In this document: positions 1 through 6,155 of the stretch, one piece after another
How positions within the stretch are numbered: the first letter of the stretch is position 1
Layout of the letters: each line of letters opens with the position of its first letter
From: DASZHC01 sp035938215
Lineage (GTDB): Bacteria > Verrucomicrobiota > Verrucomicrobiia > Chthoniobacterales > JAFAMB01
Reading direction: 5' to 3'
Assembly (NCBI GenBank): GCA_035938215.1
Contig: DASZHC010000048.1
Span: forward strand, 1 to 9,029
DNA: 9,029 bases
Made by a program: the position numbers and the translations under genes
Notes under the pieces: model-generated
The model's database searches: none
Told to the model about the DNA's origin: nothing
Seen by the model: only the letters and a program-made list of their open reading frames with translations

Positions 1-183
1 GAGTATCTCCCCGCTCCGCTCGCAGAAAGCGAAATTCAGCAACTGGTGAGAGAGGCCATCAAGGAAGTCGGGGCGACATCGAAAGCTCAGATGGGAGCTG
101 TCATGAAGGTCGCAACCGAAAAAGCAGCCGGAAGGGTGGAAGGCAAGGTACTGAGTCAGGCGGTGCAGAGGATTCTTTCGTGA
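1..183 (+). CDS. yqeY: YqeY/GatB-related protein, C-terminal 60 residues (5' end outside the window)
   Basis: The frame open from base 1 encodes 60 residues and stops with TGA at 181-183. The fragment contains EAIKEVGATSKAQMGAVMK followed by a short helical tail with GRVEGK and a final LS. This matches the C-terminal helical domain of the YqeY family, which is shared with the tail of GatB, the tRNA-dependent amidotransferase subunit. In GatB that domain contacts tRNA; the role of free YqeY proteins is poorly known, and I infer a tRNA- or translation-linked role only from the family. The stop codon overlaps the GTG start of ispD as GTGA, which points to a shared mRNA. The end of a full-length GatB cannot be strictly excluded because the N-terminal part is missing, but the short tail ending in LS favours a small YqeY protein. 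Confidence 0.8.
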   Translation, partial: EYLPAPLAESEIQQLVREAIKEVGATSKAQMGAVMKVATEKAAGRVEGKVLSQAVQRILS

Positions 184-866
184 ATTCTGCGATTATTGTT
201 GCGGCAGGAAGCAGCCGGCGTATGGGTTTGGACAAGCTGACGAGTCTCCTGCGCGGGAAGCCGGTCGTAGCTCATTCGCTGGATCGATTTGAAAAGTGCG
301 ATCTTATCGATGAAGTGATGCTTGTTATTCGCCCGGATCGGCGTTTGGAATTCGAACAAATTGTGCGAACGTTTGGCTTCAAAAAGATCAACAATATTGT
401 GGACGGCGGAGAGGAGCGTCATCTTTCGGTCTGGAATGGTATTACCCACCTGTCAGAGTCCAGTGAAATTGTTGCGGTGCATGATGCAGCGCGGCCCCTG
501 GTGTCTCCGGCTTTGATCAGGCAGGCGGTGGTTCTCGCGCGGGAAGTGGGTGCGATCTCGCTAGCCGCGCCAATCGTGGAAACTTTGAAGCGGGCTGATG
601 CGGCTGGAAATGTTACCGATAACGTCGACCGTACAGGCTTATGGGGTATGCAGACTCCACAGGTTTTCCGGACGCGGTGGCTGGCTCATGCCTACAGACG
701 AATTATTGACTCCGGCGGTTCCGTTACCGACGAAGTTTCAGCCCTACAGGAGGCCGGTTACCCGGTTCAATTGCTGCAAAATCCAGATTGGAACATAAAA
801 ATTACTTTCCCTCGGGATCTGGATTTCGCGGAAAAACTGATCAAGTTAGAAGAGTTTAGCTTTTAG
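180..866 (+). CDS. ispD: 2-C-methyl-D-erythritol 4-phosphate cytidylyltransferase (IspD)
   Basis: IspD transfers CMP from CTP to 2-C-methyl-D-erythritol 4-phosphate in the cytoplasm, the third step of the MEP route to isoprenoid precursors. The 228-residue product has the usual family length. The nucleotide-binding loop AAGSSRRMG with a following DK lies at residues 8-19. HDAARPLV starts at residue 101 and carries the conserved Asp102. The C-terminal NIKIT motif at 205-209, with Lys207, is followed by PRDLDFAE. The start is GTG at 180, which overlaps the upstream TGA by four bases. It is supported by AGAGGA at 167-172 with a 7-nt spacer, and by the N-terminus entering the first beta strand directly. 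The overlap implies coupled translation with the yqeY-like gene. No IspF domain is fused at the C-terminus. Assignment is firm. Confidence 0.95.
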   Translation: MNSAIIVAAGSSRRMGLDKLTSLLRGKPVVAHSLDRFEKCDLIDEVMLVIRPDRRLEFEQIVRTFGFKKINNIVDGGEERHLSVWNGITHLSESSEIVAVHDAARPLVSPALIRQAVVLAREVGAISLAAPIVETLKRADAAGNVTDNVDRTGLWGMQTPQVFRTRWLAHAYRRIIDSGGSVTDEVSALQEAGYPVQLLQNPDWNIKITFPRDLDFAEKLIKLEEFSF

Positions 867-923
867 GTCTTTTAGCCGGGCGCAGCCTTAACCGAACTTC
901 CGCAAAACCGGTTTGTCATCAGC

Positions 924-2195
924 ATGCAGTATCGAACAACTATTTTGGAGAATGGGATCCGGATTGCCACCCGGCCGATGCCGGAGATGAAAAGCGTGAG
1001 CGTCGGCATCTGGGTGGCTGTTGGGGGCCGGCATGAGCCCGAAAATTTGTGCGGGATCTCGCATTTCCTTGAACATCTCCTTTTCAAAGGCACTTCGGAA
1101 CGGTCGGCGAAACAGATTACCGAGGAAGTGGAAGGTGTTGGCGGGTTCATCAACGCATTCACCACGGAAGATCACACCTGCTTTTACGCGAAGGCAGCTT
1201 GTCAGCATTTGCCAGCTTTGGCTGACGTGCTTTGCGACATGTACGTTCATTCACTTTTCGTTGAAAATGAGATCGAGCGCGAGCGAGATGTGATTCGCGA
1301 AGAAATCTTGATGTGCAGGGACCACCCGGGACAATTTTCCCAGGAGTTGCTGACAGAGGCGATGTGGCCGCGTCACGCTCTGGGCCGGCCACTAACCGGA
1401 TCGATCGAATCCATATCCCGTATTCGCCGGGAGGATCTTCTCAAGTTTGTCGGAAAGAACTACAACGGCAATAGCACGATTGTTACGGTGGCCGGCAATT
1501 GTTCCCATGACGACGTAGTCAGATATTTCAAAGAGAAGCTGAAAGATGTGCCGAAGGGAAAGCCCCCTGTTTTTCAACCCTGGAACGAAGTCGAACGGGA
1601 CCGGCGTATCCTGGTTGCAAAAGATGTGACTGAGCAAACGCATCTCGCGCTCGGATATCATGCAATGAGCCGGACGGACGATCGCAGGTACGCAATGAAA
1701 TTATTAAGCGTGATCCTGGGTGAGAACATGAGTTCGCGGTTATTTCAGCAACTCCGGGAACGTTACGCTTACTGCTACTCGGTTCATAGCGGCACTCTGG
1801 TTTTGGCAGACTCAGGTTTGATGAGCATATGCGTCGGACTGGAACCGGAAAAGTTGCGGAGCGCGCTGCGTGCGATTCACAAGGAGTTGGATAAGCTTCG
1901 AAGCAGACCTCCTGGCAGAAAGGAACTTCGCCAGTCCCAGGAGTATACGGTCGGCCAGAATGAACTTGGTCTCGAAAGCACGACCAATCAGATCATGTGG
2001 ATGGGCGAATCGTTGCTTGCTTATGGTCATGTTATCGATCCTGATGAGGTGCAGGCGTGCTTCAAGCATGTTACCGCCGAACAGGTTCAGGAGGTGGCGG
2101 ACATCTGTTTTGCTCCTGAAAAAATGGGTCTTGGCCTCGTGGGACCGGTCGACGAGTCCGAGGTGGAGCTGTGGGTAAGAGACATCGGGTTTTAG
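924..2195 (+). CDS. M16 family zinc peptidase (insulinase / processing-peptidase-like)
   Basis: The 423-residue product is a two-domain M16B-type metallopeptidase of usual length. The inverted zinc motif HFLEH lies at residues 47-51, and the third ligand is Glu127 in VIREEI, exactly 76 residues after His51. The second half carries the substrate-positioning Arg/Tyr pair (Arg278 and Tyr285, in LRERYAYCYS) after SSRLFQQ at 270-276. Having both the zinc site and the R/Y pair suggests a self-sufficient active enzyme that may homodimerise, unlike split systems where each half sits on a different subunit. No signal peptide is visible, so a cytoplasmic location is inferred. Substrates of bacterial members (YmxG/PepR type) are mostly unknown and probably include short or unfolded peptides. 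ATG at 924 fits the usual N-terminus (MQYRTTILENGIRI), although no clear Shine-Dalgarno precedes it. It follows ispD by 57 bp and could share its transcript. Confidence 0.92.
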   Translation: MQYRTTILENGIRIATRPMPEMKSVSVGIWVAVGGRHEPENLCGISHFLEHLLFKGTSERSAKQITEEVEGVGGFINAFTTEDHTCFYAKAACQHLPALADVLCDMYVHSLFVENEIERERDVIREEILMCRDHPGQFSQELLTEAMWPRHALGRPLTGSIESISRIRREDLLKFVGKNYNGNSTIVTVAGNCSHDDVVRYFKEKLKDVPKGKPPVFQPWNEVERDRRILVAKDVTEQTHLALGYHAMSRTDDRRYAMKLLSVILGENMSSRLFQQLRERYAYCYSVHSGTLVLADSGLMSICVGLEPEKLRSALRAIHKELDKLRSRPPGRKELRQSQEYTVGQNELGLESTTNQIMWMGESLLAYGHVIDPDEVQACFKHVTAEQVQEVADICFAPEKMGLGLVGPVDESEVELWVRDIGF

Positions 2196-2249
2196 TGCAC
2201 CGCCTCGCATTAAGGGTGATCCCATTGCGCTGCGCGCGATTCTGATCGG

Positions 2250-2405
2250 CACTAGTGTCCTGTCCCCGAAATAGTGTATTTTGTTGCGATCAAAATGGGT
2301 CGTCGACAAGGCGCGAGGAGCGGAGCATCCCGCTCCAATTTCTATATTCCTGGTACTCTTGGTCTCGAGGGTAGCATGAAAGTGGTGCGGGACAGGACAC
2401 TGGTG
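2250..2405. repeat. MITE-like element with 17-bp terminal inverted repeats
   Basis: The left end CACTAGTGTCCTGTCCC (2250-2266) and right end GGGACAGGACACTGGTG (2389-2405) are inverted copies matching at 16 of 17 positions. They enclose 122 bp with no convincing gene. Inside are a 7-bp hairpin GGAGCGG/CCGCTCC (2317-2323 and 2330-2336, 6-nt loop) and a 6-bp hairpin ATTTTG/CAAAAT (2278-2283 and 2291-2296). Size, terminal symmetry and absence of a transposase fit a miniature non-autonomous transposable element or a REP-type palindromic repeat. I cannot see a clear target-site duplication. It fills most of the 288-bp spacer between the M16 peptidase gene and tig. Its family cannot be named from the sequence alone. 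Confidence 0.6.
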
Positions 2406-2424
2406 TACCGTCCTGGCATAGAAT
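2396..2424 (+). promoter_or_regulatory. Tentative promoter for the tig-clpP-clpX cluster
   Basis: TAGAAT at 2419-2424 resembles a housekeeping -10 box and lies 60 bp before the tig start. A 17-bp spacer would put the -35 hexamer at 2396-2401 (GACACT), a poor match that falls inside the right terminal repeat of the upstream element. A promoter is expected somewhere in this 288-bp gap because it separates two gene groups, but the exact call is weak. Confidence 0.2.
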
Positions 2425-2483
2425 GATGATGTCGTTGTGTTCAATACGGGCAGCCGGCAAGCCGCGAGGAGGCATCGATCTTC

Positions 2484-3812
2484 ATGAATGTTGAAGTAGA
2501 GAATTTGCCAAATTGCATCGCCTCCATCCGAATAGAACTGCCGCCGGATCGCGTAACGAAGGAATGGAACAAGGTCGTCCGGGACTTCAGGGAGGTCGCC
2601 CGAATTCCTGGATTTCGCCCGGGAAAGGCTCCTCCAAGTGTCGTCGAAGCCAAGTTTCGAAAGCAGATTCAGGAAGAGCTAACCAAAAAGCTCGTTTCGG
2701 AAACGATGAGCGAGGCTATCCGCGAAAAGGGGCTTAAGGTCCTGTCGATTTCCGAGGTGGATGATGTCAAGTTTGCTTCCGACAAAACCATGCGGTTTAC
2801 CGCAACATTGATCACCGCGCCCGAGTTCGAGTTGCCGGAGTACAAAGGCATACCGGTGAAAGTCTCTCCTGCGGAAGTTACAGAGGAGGAAATTCAGAAG
2901 GCGATTGAAAAAATGCGAGAAAGCCGCGCCACATTTTCTGACGTTGAGGATCGGATGCTTGAGCTTGGCGATTTCGCAGTTATCGATTACGCGACATTGG
3001 TGGACAATCAGCCTTTGTTGGAAGTTTATCCCAGGGTCCCGCGGATGCTCAGCGGCGGAAACGACTTCTGGGTTAAATTGGATGAAAACACGTTCCTGAA
3101 GGGTTTTAGCGGTGAATTGGTCGGTATGCGCCCGCGTGAGACGCGAGAATTTGGCCTCGATGTTCCGGGCAACTATCCGATACGCGAGCTTGCGGGCAAA
3201 GCTCTCCATTTCACCGTCACGCTGAAGGCGATCAAGAGCATGCAGCTTCCGGAAGTTAACGACGAGTTTGCTAGCCAGATCCGCGACGGCTTTACTCTCG
3301 ACCAATTCCACACGGTCTTGAGAGAGGATATGACCTCCGAAAAAAAGCGGTTCGCCGAGACTGTTAAGCACGACCAGATCATTGATTATCTCGTCTCACG
3401 CGTGGAATGTGAGTTGCCGCAAAGCTATGTGAAGGATGAAACCCGTCGCATCATGTCGGAGATTGTTCAGGAAAACCAGAGGCGTGGCATTACCGAGGAA
3501 GTTCTTCGTGAGAACCAGAAGGATATTGTAAACGCTGCATCGCGCAATGCGAAGGAACGTTTGAAAGCAAACTTTATATTAACGAAAATCGCGGAAAAGG
3601 AGAACATGGACGTTAGCGCCGCAGAGTTGAAGCATCGAATTCAACAACTCGCGGATCAATACCGGACGACCCATGCAAGGATGATGTCGGAACTGGAAGA
3701 AAAGCGAGCGACCGGTCACGTGCGAGAGGAATTGCTGATCGGCAAGGTCCTTGATTTCCTAACCTCGAATGCTAACATCGAAATCAGTTCCCAACGGCCG
3801 GTAAACAGCTGA
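2484..3812 (+). CDS. tig: Trigger factor, ribosome-associated chaperone and prolyl isomerase
   Basis: Trigger factor binds near the ribosomal exit tunnel and shields nascent chains. The 442-residue product has the family length and three-domain order. The N-terminal ribosome-binding domain carries the signature GFRPGKAP at residues 43-50. An FKBP-like isomerase domain spans roughly 155-248, from ELGDFAVIDY through GFSGELVGM. The helical C-terminal chaperone domain follows from LPEVNDEFA. The FKBP domain looks diverged: LKGF stands where IPGF is usual, and a stretch rich in Pro, Arg and Gly precedes it, so isomerase activity is uncertain. The ATG at 2484 is supported by GAGGAGG at 2466-2472 with an 11-nt spacer. 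It is the first gene of an apparent tig-clpP-clpX operon, an arrangement known in many bacteria that links folding and degradation. The identity is firm. Confidence 0.95.
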   Translation: MNVEVENLPNCIASIRIELPPDRVTKEWNKVVRDFREVARIPGFRPGKAPPSVVEAKFRKQIQEELTKKLVSETMSEAIREKGLKVLSISEVDDVKFASDKTMRFTATLITAPEFELPEYKGIPVKVSPAEVTEEEIQKAIEKMRESRATFSDVEDRMLELGDFAVIDYATLVDNQPLLEVYPRVPRMLSGGNDFWVKLDENTFLKGFSGELVGMRPRETREFGLDVPGNYPIRELAGKALHFTVTLKAIKSMQLPEVNDEFASQIRDGFTLDQFHTVLREDMTSEKKRFAETVKHDQIIDYLVSRVECELPQSYVKDETRRIMSEIVQENQRRGITEEVLRENQKDIVNAASRNAKERLKANFILTKIAEKENMDVSAAELKHRIQQLADQYRTTHARMMSELEEKRATGHVREELLIGKVLDFLTSNANIEISSQRPVNS

Positions 3813-3827
3813 TTGAGTTCCGTACAC

Positions 3828-4490
3828 ATGTCCAATAATTTTTATAATCCGCAAAATCTTCTGGTTCCGATGGTGATTGAGCAGACCGGGAGAGGCGAGC
3901 GGAGTTACGACATTTACAGTCGTTTGCTGAAGGATCGCATTGTGTTTATCGGCACCGCGATCGATGACCACGTGGCGAACCTGGTTGTGGCTCAAATGCT
4001 TTTTCTTCAGATGGAGGATCCGAAACGGGATATCAATTTGTACATTAATTCACCGGGGGGGTCCGTCACGGCGGGTCTGGCTATTTACGACACGATGCAA
4101 TTCGTGACATGCGATGTTGCCACGTATTGTGTGGGGATTGCTGCGAGCATGGGGGCGGTTCTGCTGACGGCCGGCACGAAAGGCAAGCGTTATGCGCTGC
4201 CGAACTCAGACATCATGATTCACCAGGTCTCGGGCGGTGCGCAGGGGAGTGCAAGCGATGTCGAGCGCACGGTGGAGTACATGTTTAAACTGAAAAGGCG
4301 GCTTATCGGAATTCTGGCACATCACACCGGCAGGACGGAGGAGCAAATCCAGAGCGACTCGGACCGAGACTACTGGATCAGCGCCCAACAGGCCAAAGAA
4401 TACGGGCTTGTGGACGAAGTTGTGAAATCGCGAAAAGATGTGGCTCCGGAATCGTTGCCTGTTCATGCAGAGAAGGCTTTGACCTCTTAA
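3828..4490 (+). CDS. clpP: ATP-dependent Clp protease proteolytic subunit ClpP
   Basis: ClpP forms the double-heptamer serine protease chamber that degrades proteins fed by ClpX or another Clp ATPase in the cytoplasm. With ATG at 3828 the product is 220 residues. The catalytic triad is complete: Ser107 in GIAASMG, His132 in MIHQ and Asp181 in DRDYW, with the 25- and 49-residue spacings seen in the E. coli enzyme. The oxyanion-strand motif NSPGGSV lies at 74-80. A short N-terminal stretch before the conserved VPMVIEQTGRGER probably acts as a removable propeptide. An in-frame TTG at 3813, directly after the tig stop, would add five residues. I prefer ATG 3828 because the residues after it fit the family, though neither start has a strong Shine-Dalgarno. 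It sits 15 nt after tig and 22 nt before clpX, consistent with one operon. Confidence 0.95.
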   Translation: MSNNFYNPQNLLVPMVIEQTGRGERSYDIYSRLLKDRIVFIGTAIDDHVANLVVAQMLFLQMEDPKRDINLYINSPGGSVTAGLAIYDTMQFVTCDVATYCVGIAASMGAVLLTAGTKGKRYALPNSDIMIHQVSGGAQGSASDVERTVEYMFKLKRRLIGILAHHTGRTEEQIQSDSDRDYWISAQQAKEYGLVDEVVKSRKDVAPESLPVHAEKALTS

Positions 4491-4512
4491 GATTCGACGA
4501 ATAAAAGGAAAC

Positions 4513-5781
4513 ATGGCGCGCGCTTCAAACCTGACGATGTGCTCTTTCTGTGGAAAGAGCCATGCAGAGGTGCGCAAGTTGATTGCGGGACCGGGTGTCT
4601 ATATTTGCGATAATTGCATCAACGTTTGTAAGGGCATTTTAGACAAAGAACTGAATGAGGATGCCAGACGGCAAACGACAGGCCTTCGCGTCCCGAAACC
4701 TGCTGACATCCGGCGGCAGCTCGATCAGTATGTTGTCGGTCAGGAGTCTGCCAAGAAGGTTTTATCGGTTGCGGTTCACAACCATTACAAACGCATCCTT
4801 CAAGCCGGCAGCGCAAAGGACCTGTCGATGGATCCATACGCGGACGTCGAGATCGAAAAGAGCAACATCCTCCTCATAGGACCTACCGGATCGGGAAAAA
4901 CGCTCTTGGCGCGTACGCTCGCAAAGATTCTCGACGTACCATTTTGCATCGCCGACGCAACAACTTTGACCGAGGCTGGCTATGTGGGTGAGGATGTTGA
5001 AAACATCATTTTGCGTTTGCTCCAGAATGCCGATTACGATGTCAAAAGGGCCGAAATCGGAATCGTTTATATCGACGAGATCGACAAAATCGGTAGGAAG
5101 ACAGACAACGTAAGTATCACCCGAGATGTATCAGGAGAGGGCGTTCAGCAGGCTTTGTTAAAGATTCTGGAGGGCAGCAGCTGCAACGTTCCGCCGCAGG
5201 GAGGCCGCAAACACCCGCACCAGGAATATATCCAGGTGAATACCGAAAAGATCTTGTTCATTTGCGGGGGCGCGTTCGTCGGCCTGGATAAGATTATCAG
5301 CCGGCGGATGGGCAACAAGGTTCTCGGTTTCCATTCGACGCAGATACCCTTGTCCGAGGACCGAACCCAGGAGGCGCTCAGGAATACCGAGCCGGAGGAC
5401 CTGCTCTCTTTTGGGATGATTCCGGAGTTCATCGGACGATTACCGATCGTTACGGCGCTCGACGCGTTGACCGAAGATGAGTTAATGCTGATTTTGACAG
5501 AGACCCGAAACGCGATGGTGAAGCAGTACAACAAGTTGTTGGCGATGGAGGGAGTAAACCTGGTCGTTACCCGTGATGCCGTCCGCGCGTTAGCGCTGCA
5601 AGCGGTTACGAAAGGCACCGGCGCCCGAGCTCTGCGTTCGATGTTTGAGAAGATCATGCTCGATGTCATGTATGACGTTCCGAGCCGCGAGGATGTCGCG
5701 GACGTTGTTGTCAATCGCGCTGTTGTGGAAGGCAAGCGCGCGCCCCTGATTCGAAGAAAGCAAGACAAAGACGCTGCCTGA
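4513..5781 (+). CDS. clpX: ATP-dependent Clp protease ATP-binding subunit ClpX
   Basis: ClpX is the hexameric AAA+ unfoldase that recognises tagged substrates and threads them into ClpP. The 422-residue product shows all family landmarks in order. An N-terminal zinc-binding domain has Cys10, Cys13, Cys32 and Cys35. Walker A GPTGSGKT lies at 123-130, the pore loop GYVG at 156-159, and Walker B with Asp188-Glu189. An RKH-type loop follows (GGRKHPHQE), then a C-terminal sensor-2 segment with GTGARALRS. The ClpP-docking tripeptide usually written IGF appears here as LGF in KVLGFHS, a conservative variant that still fits docking to the adjacent ClpP. The ATG at 4513 is preceded by AAGGA at 4505-4509, only 3 nt away, which is tight spacing. 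It is the last gene of the tig-clpP-clpX group; no classical terminator with a T-tract follows it. Confidence 0.96.
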   Translation: MARASNLTMCSFCGKSHAEVRKLIAGPGVYICDNCINVCKGILDKELNEDARRQTTGLRVPKPADIRRQLDQYVVGQESAKKVLSVAVHNHYKRILQAGSAKDLSMDPYADVEIEKSNILLIGPTGSGKTLLARTLAKILDVPFCIADATTLTEAGYVGEDVENIILRLLQNADYDVKRAEIGIVYIDEIDKIGRKTDNVSITRDVSGEGVQQALLKILEGSSCNVPPQGGRKHPHQEYIQVNTEKILFICGGAFVGLDKIISRRMGNKVLGFHSTQIPLSEDRTQEALRNTEPEDLLSFGMIPEFIGRLPIVTALDALTEDELMLILTETRNAMVKQYNKLLAMEGVNLVVTRDAVRALALQAVTKGTGARALRSMFEKIMLDVMYDVPSREDVADVVVNRAVVEGKRAPLIRRKQDKDAA

Positions 5782-5795
5782 TGGCGCGCCAACGT

Positions 5796-5823
5796 TCACA
5801 AATACCTGCGGCTTTGTGACTTG
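5796..5823 (+). repeat. Post-clpX hairpin repeat, copy 1 of 2
   Basis: A hairpin TCACAAA/TTTGTGA (5796-5802 and 5813-5819) has a 10-nt loop TACCTGCGGC and is followed by CTTG. It starts 14 nt after the clpX stop. The 28-base unit matches 23 of 28 positions of a segment at the same distance after tsaD (8467-8494). No T-tract follows, so it does not look like a standard intrinsic terminator, though the location after a stop codon is suggestive. The 14 nt between the stop and the repeat begin with the perfect palindrome TGGCGCGCCA (5782-5791). Confidence 0.55.
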
Positions 5824-5875
5824 TGCAAGGAACGTGCGACCGGTCGGTGTACAAGCCGGTAGGGGCAGATCTCAA

Positions 5876-6007
5876 CATAAGCATTAACTTAAGCGATGCA
5901 GAGTGCACAAACGCGCTGCGATGTAGGTGAACCGTCTCGGGTTCCACAGTTTTGAAGCGTGCAAAGCGAGACGCTTCGCCTACATAGCGCTTAAGTTAAC
6001 GCTTATG
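5876..6007. repeat. Nested inverted-repeat element in the clpX-ctpA spacer
   Basis: The outer arms CATAAGCATTAACTTAAGCG (5876-5895) and CGCTTAAGTTAACGCTTATG (5988-6007) are inverted copies matching at 19 of 20 positions. Inner arms TGTAGGTGAACCGTCTCG (5922-5939) and CGAGACGCTTCGCCTACA (5967-5984) match at 16 of 18. The whole unit is 132 bp with no gene inside. GGCAGAT occurs on both sides (5864-5870 and 6012-6018), 5 and 4 nt outside the arms, a possible but unproven target duplication. The architecture fits a miniature transposable element, or one palindromic repeat inserted into another. It occupies the middle of a 374-bp gene-free spacer. Confidence 0.6.
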
Positions 6008-6018
6008 AATAGGCAGAT

Positions 6019-6086
6019 TCCGAGCCGGCCGCCGAGAATAGCGCCCTGGTCTTGCGAGTATGCCTTGTTAGAACGGCCGGCTCGGA
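6019..6086. repeat. 13-bp perfect inverted repeat with 42-nt loop
   Basis: TCCGAGCCGGCCG (6019-6031) and CGGCCGGCTCGGA (6074-6086) are perfect inverted copies separated by 42 nt. The GC-rich stem would be very stable in RNA, but the loop is long and no T-tract follows, so an intrinsic terminator is unlikely. It directly abuts the nested inverted repeat to its left and lies about 70 bp before the ctpA start. It could be another dispersed palindrome or a structured leader or operator. I cannot choose between these from one copy. Confidence 0.5.
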
Positions 6087-6137
6087 GATCCGGCATCAAC
6101 CTCCAATCATTGACGACTGGTCCTGTTTAAATCAACG

Positions 6138-6146
6138 TGCTAAGAT
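6138..6146 (+). promoter_or_regulatory. Possible extended -10 promoter for ctpA-tsaD
   Basis: TGCTAAGAT (TGn plus TAAGAT) resembles an extended -10 box and ends 9 nt before the ctpA ATG. Transcription from it would give a nearly leaderless mRNA, which would agree with the lack of a Shine-Dalgarno in front of ctpA. A TTGACG at 6110-6115 is too far away (25 nt) to be its -35 partner. The call is weak. Confidence 0.25.
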
Positions 6147-6155
6147 TCAATTTCG

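Noticed and set aside
905..914. Palindrome AAACCGGTTT between ispD and the M16 gene
   Set aside because: A 10-bp palindrome in AT/GC-mixed DNA is too short to call an operator without further copies or a known regulator.
1812..2444. 210-residue antisense ORF covering the end of the M16 gene and the spacer
   Set aside because: Most of it is antisense to the M16 peptidase and the rest runs through the inverted-repeat element; no domain is recognised.
2290..2475. 61-residue minus-strand ORF within the terminal-inverted-repeat element
   Set aside because: It spans the internal hairpin and right terminal repeat, so it is more likely an accidental frame in repeat DNA than a gene.
2679..3371. 230-residue antisense ORF across tig
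   Set aside because: It lies fully inside the well-supported trigger factor gene on the opposite strand and shows no recognisable domain; it is a shadow of codon bias.
3813..3827. TTG start for clpP directly after the tig stop
   Set aside because: ATG at 3828 fits the family N-terminus; the extra five residues have no support, though neither start has a strong Shine-Dalgarno.
5145..5792. 215-residue antisense ORF across clpX
   Set aside because: It overlaps the conserved ClpX AAA+ region and its composition (Ser/Arg/Thr-rich) does not resemble a real protein.
5927..6130. 67-residue plus-strand ORF in the clpX-ctpA spacer
   Set aside because: It runs through two inverted repeats, has no ribosome binding site and no recognisable protein features.
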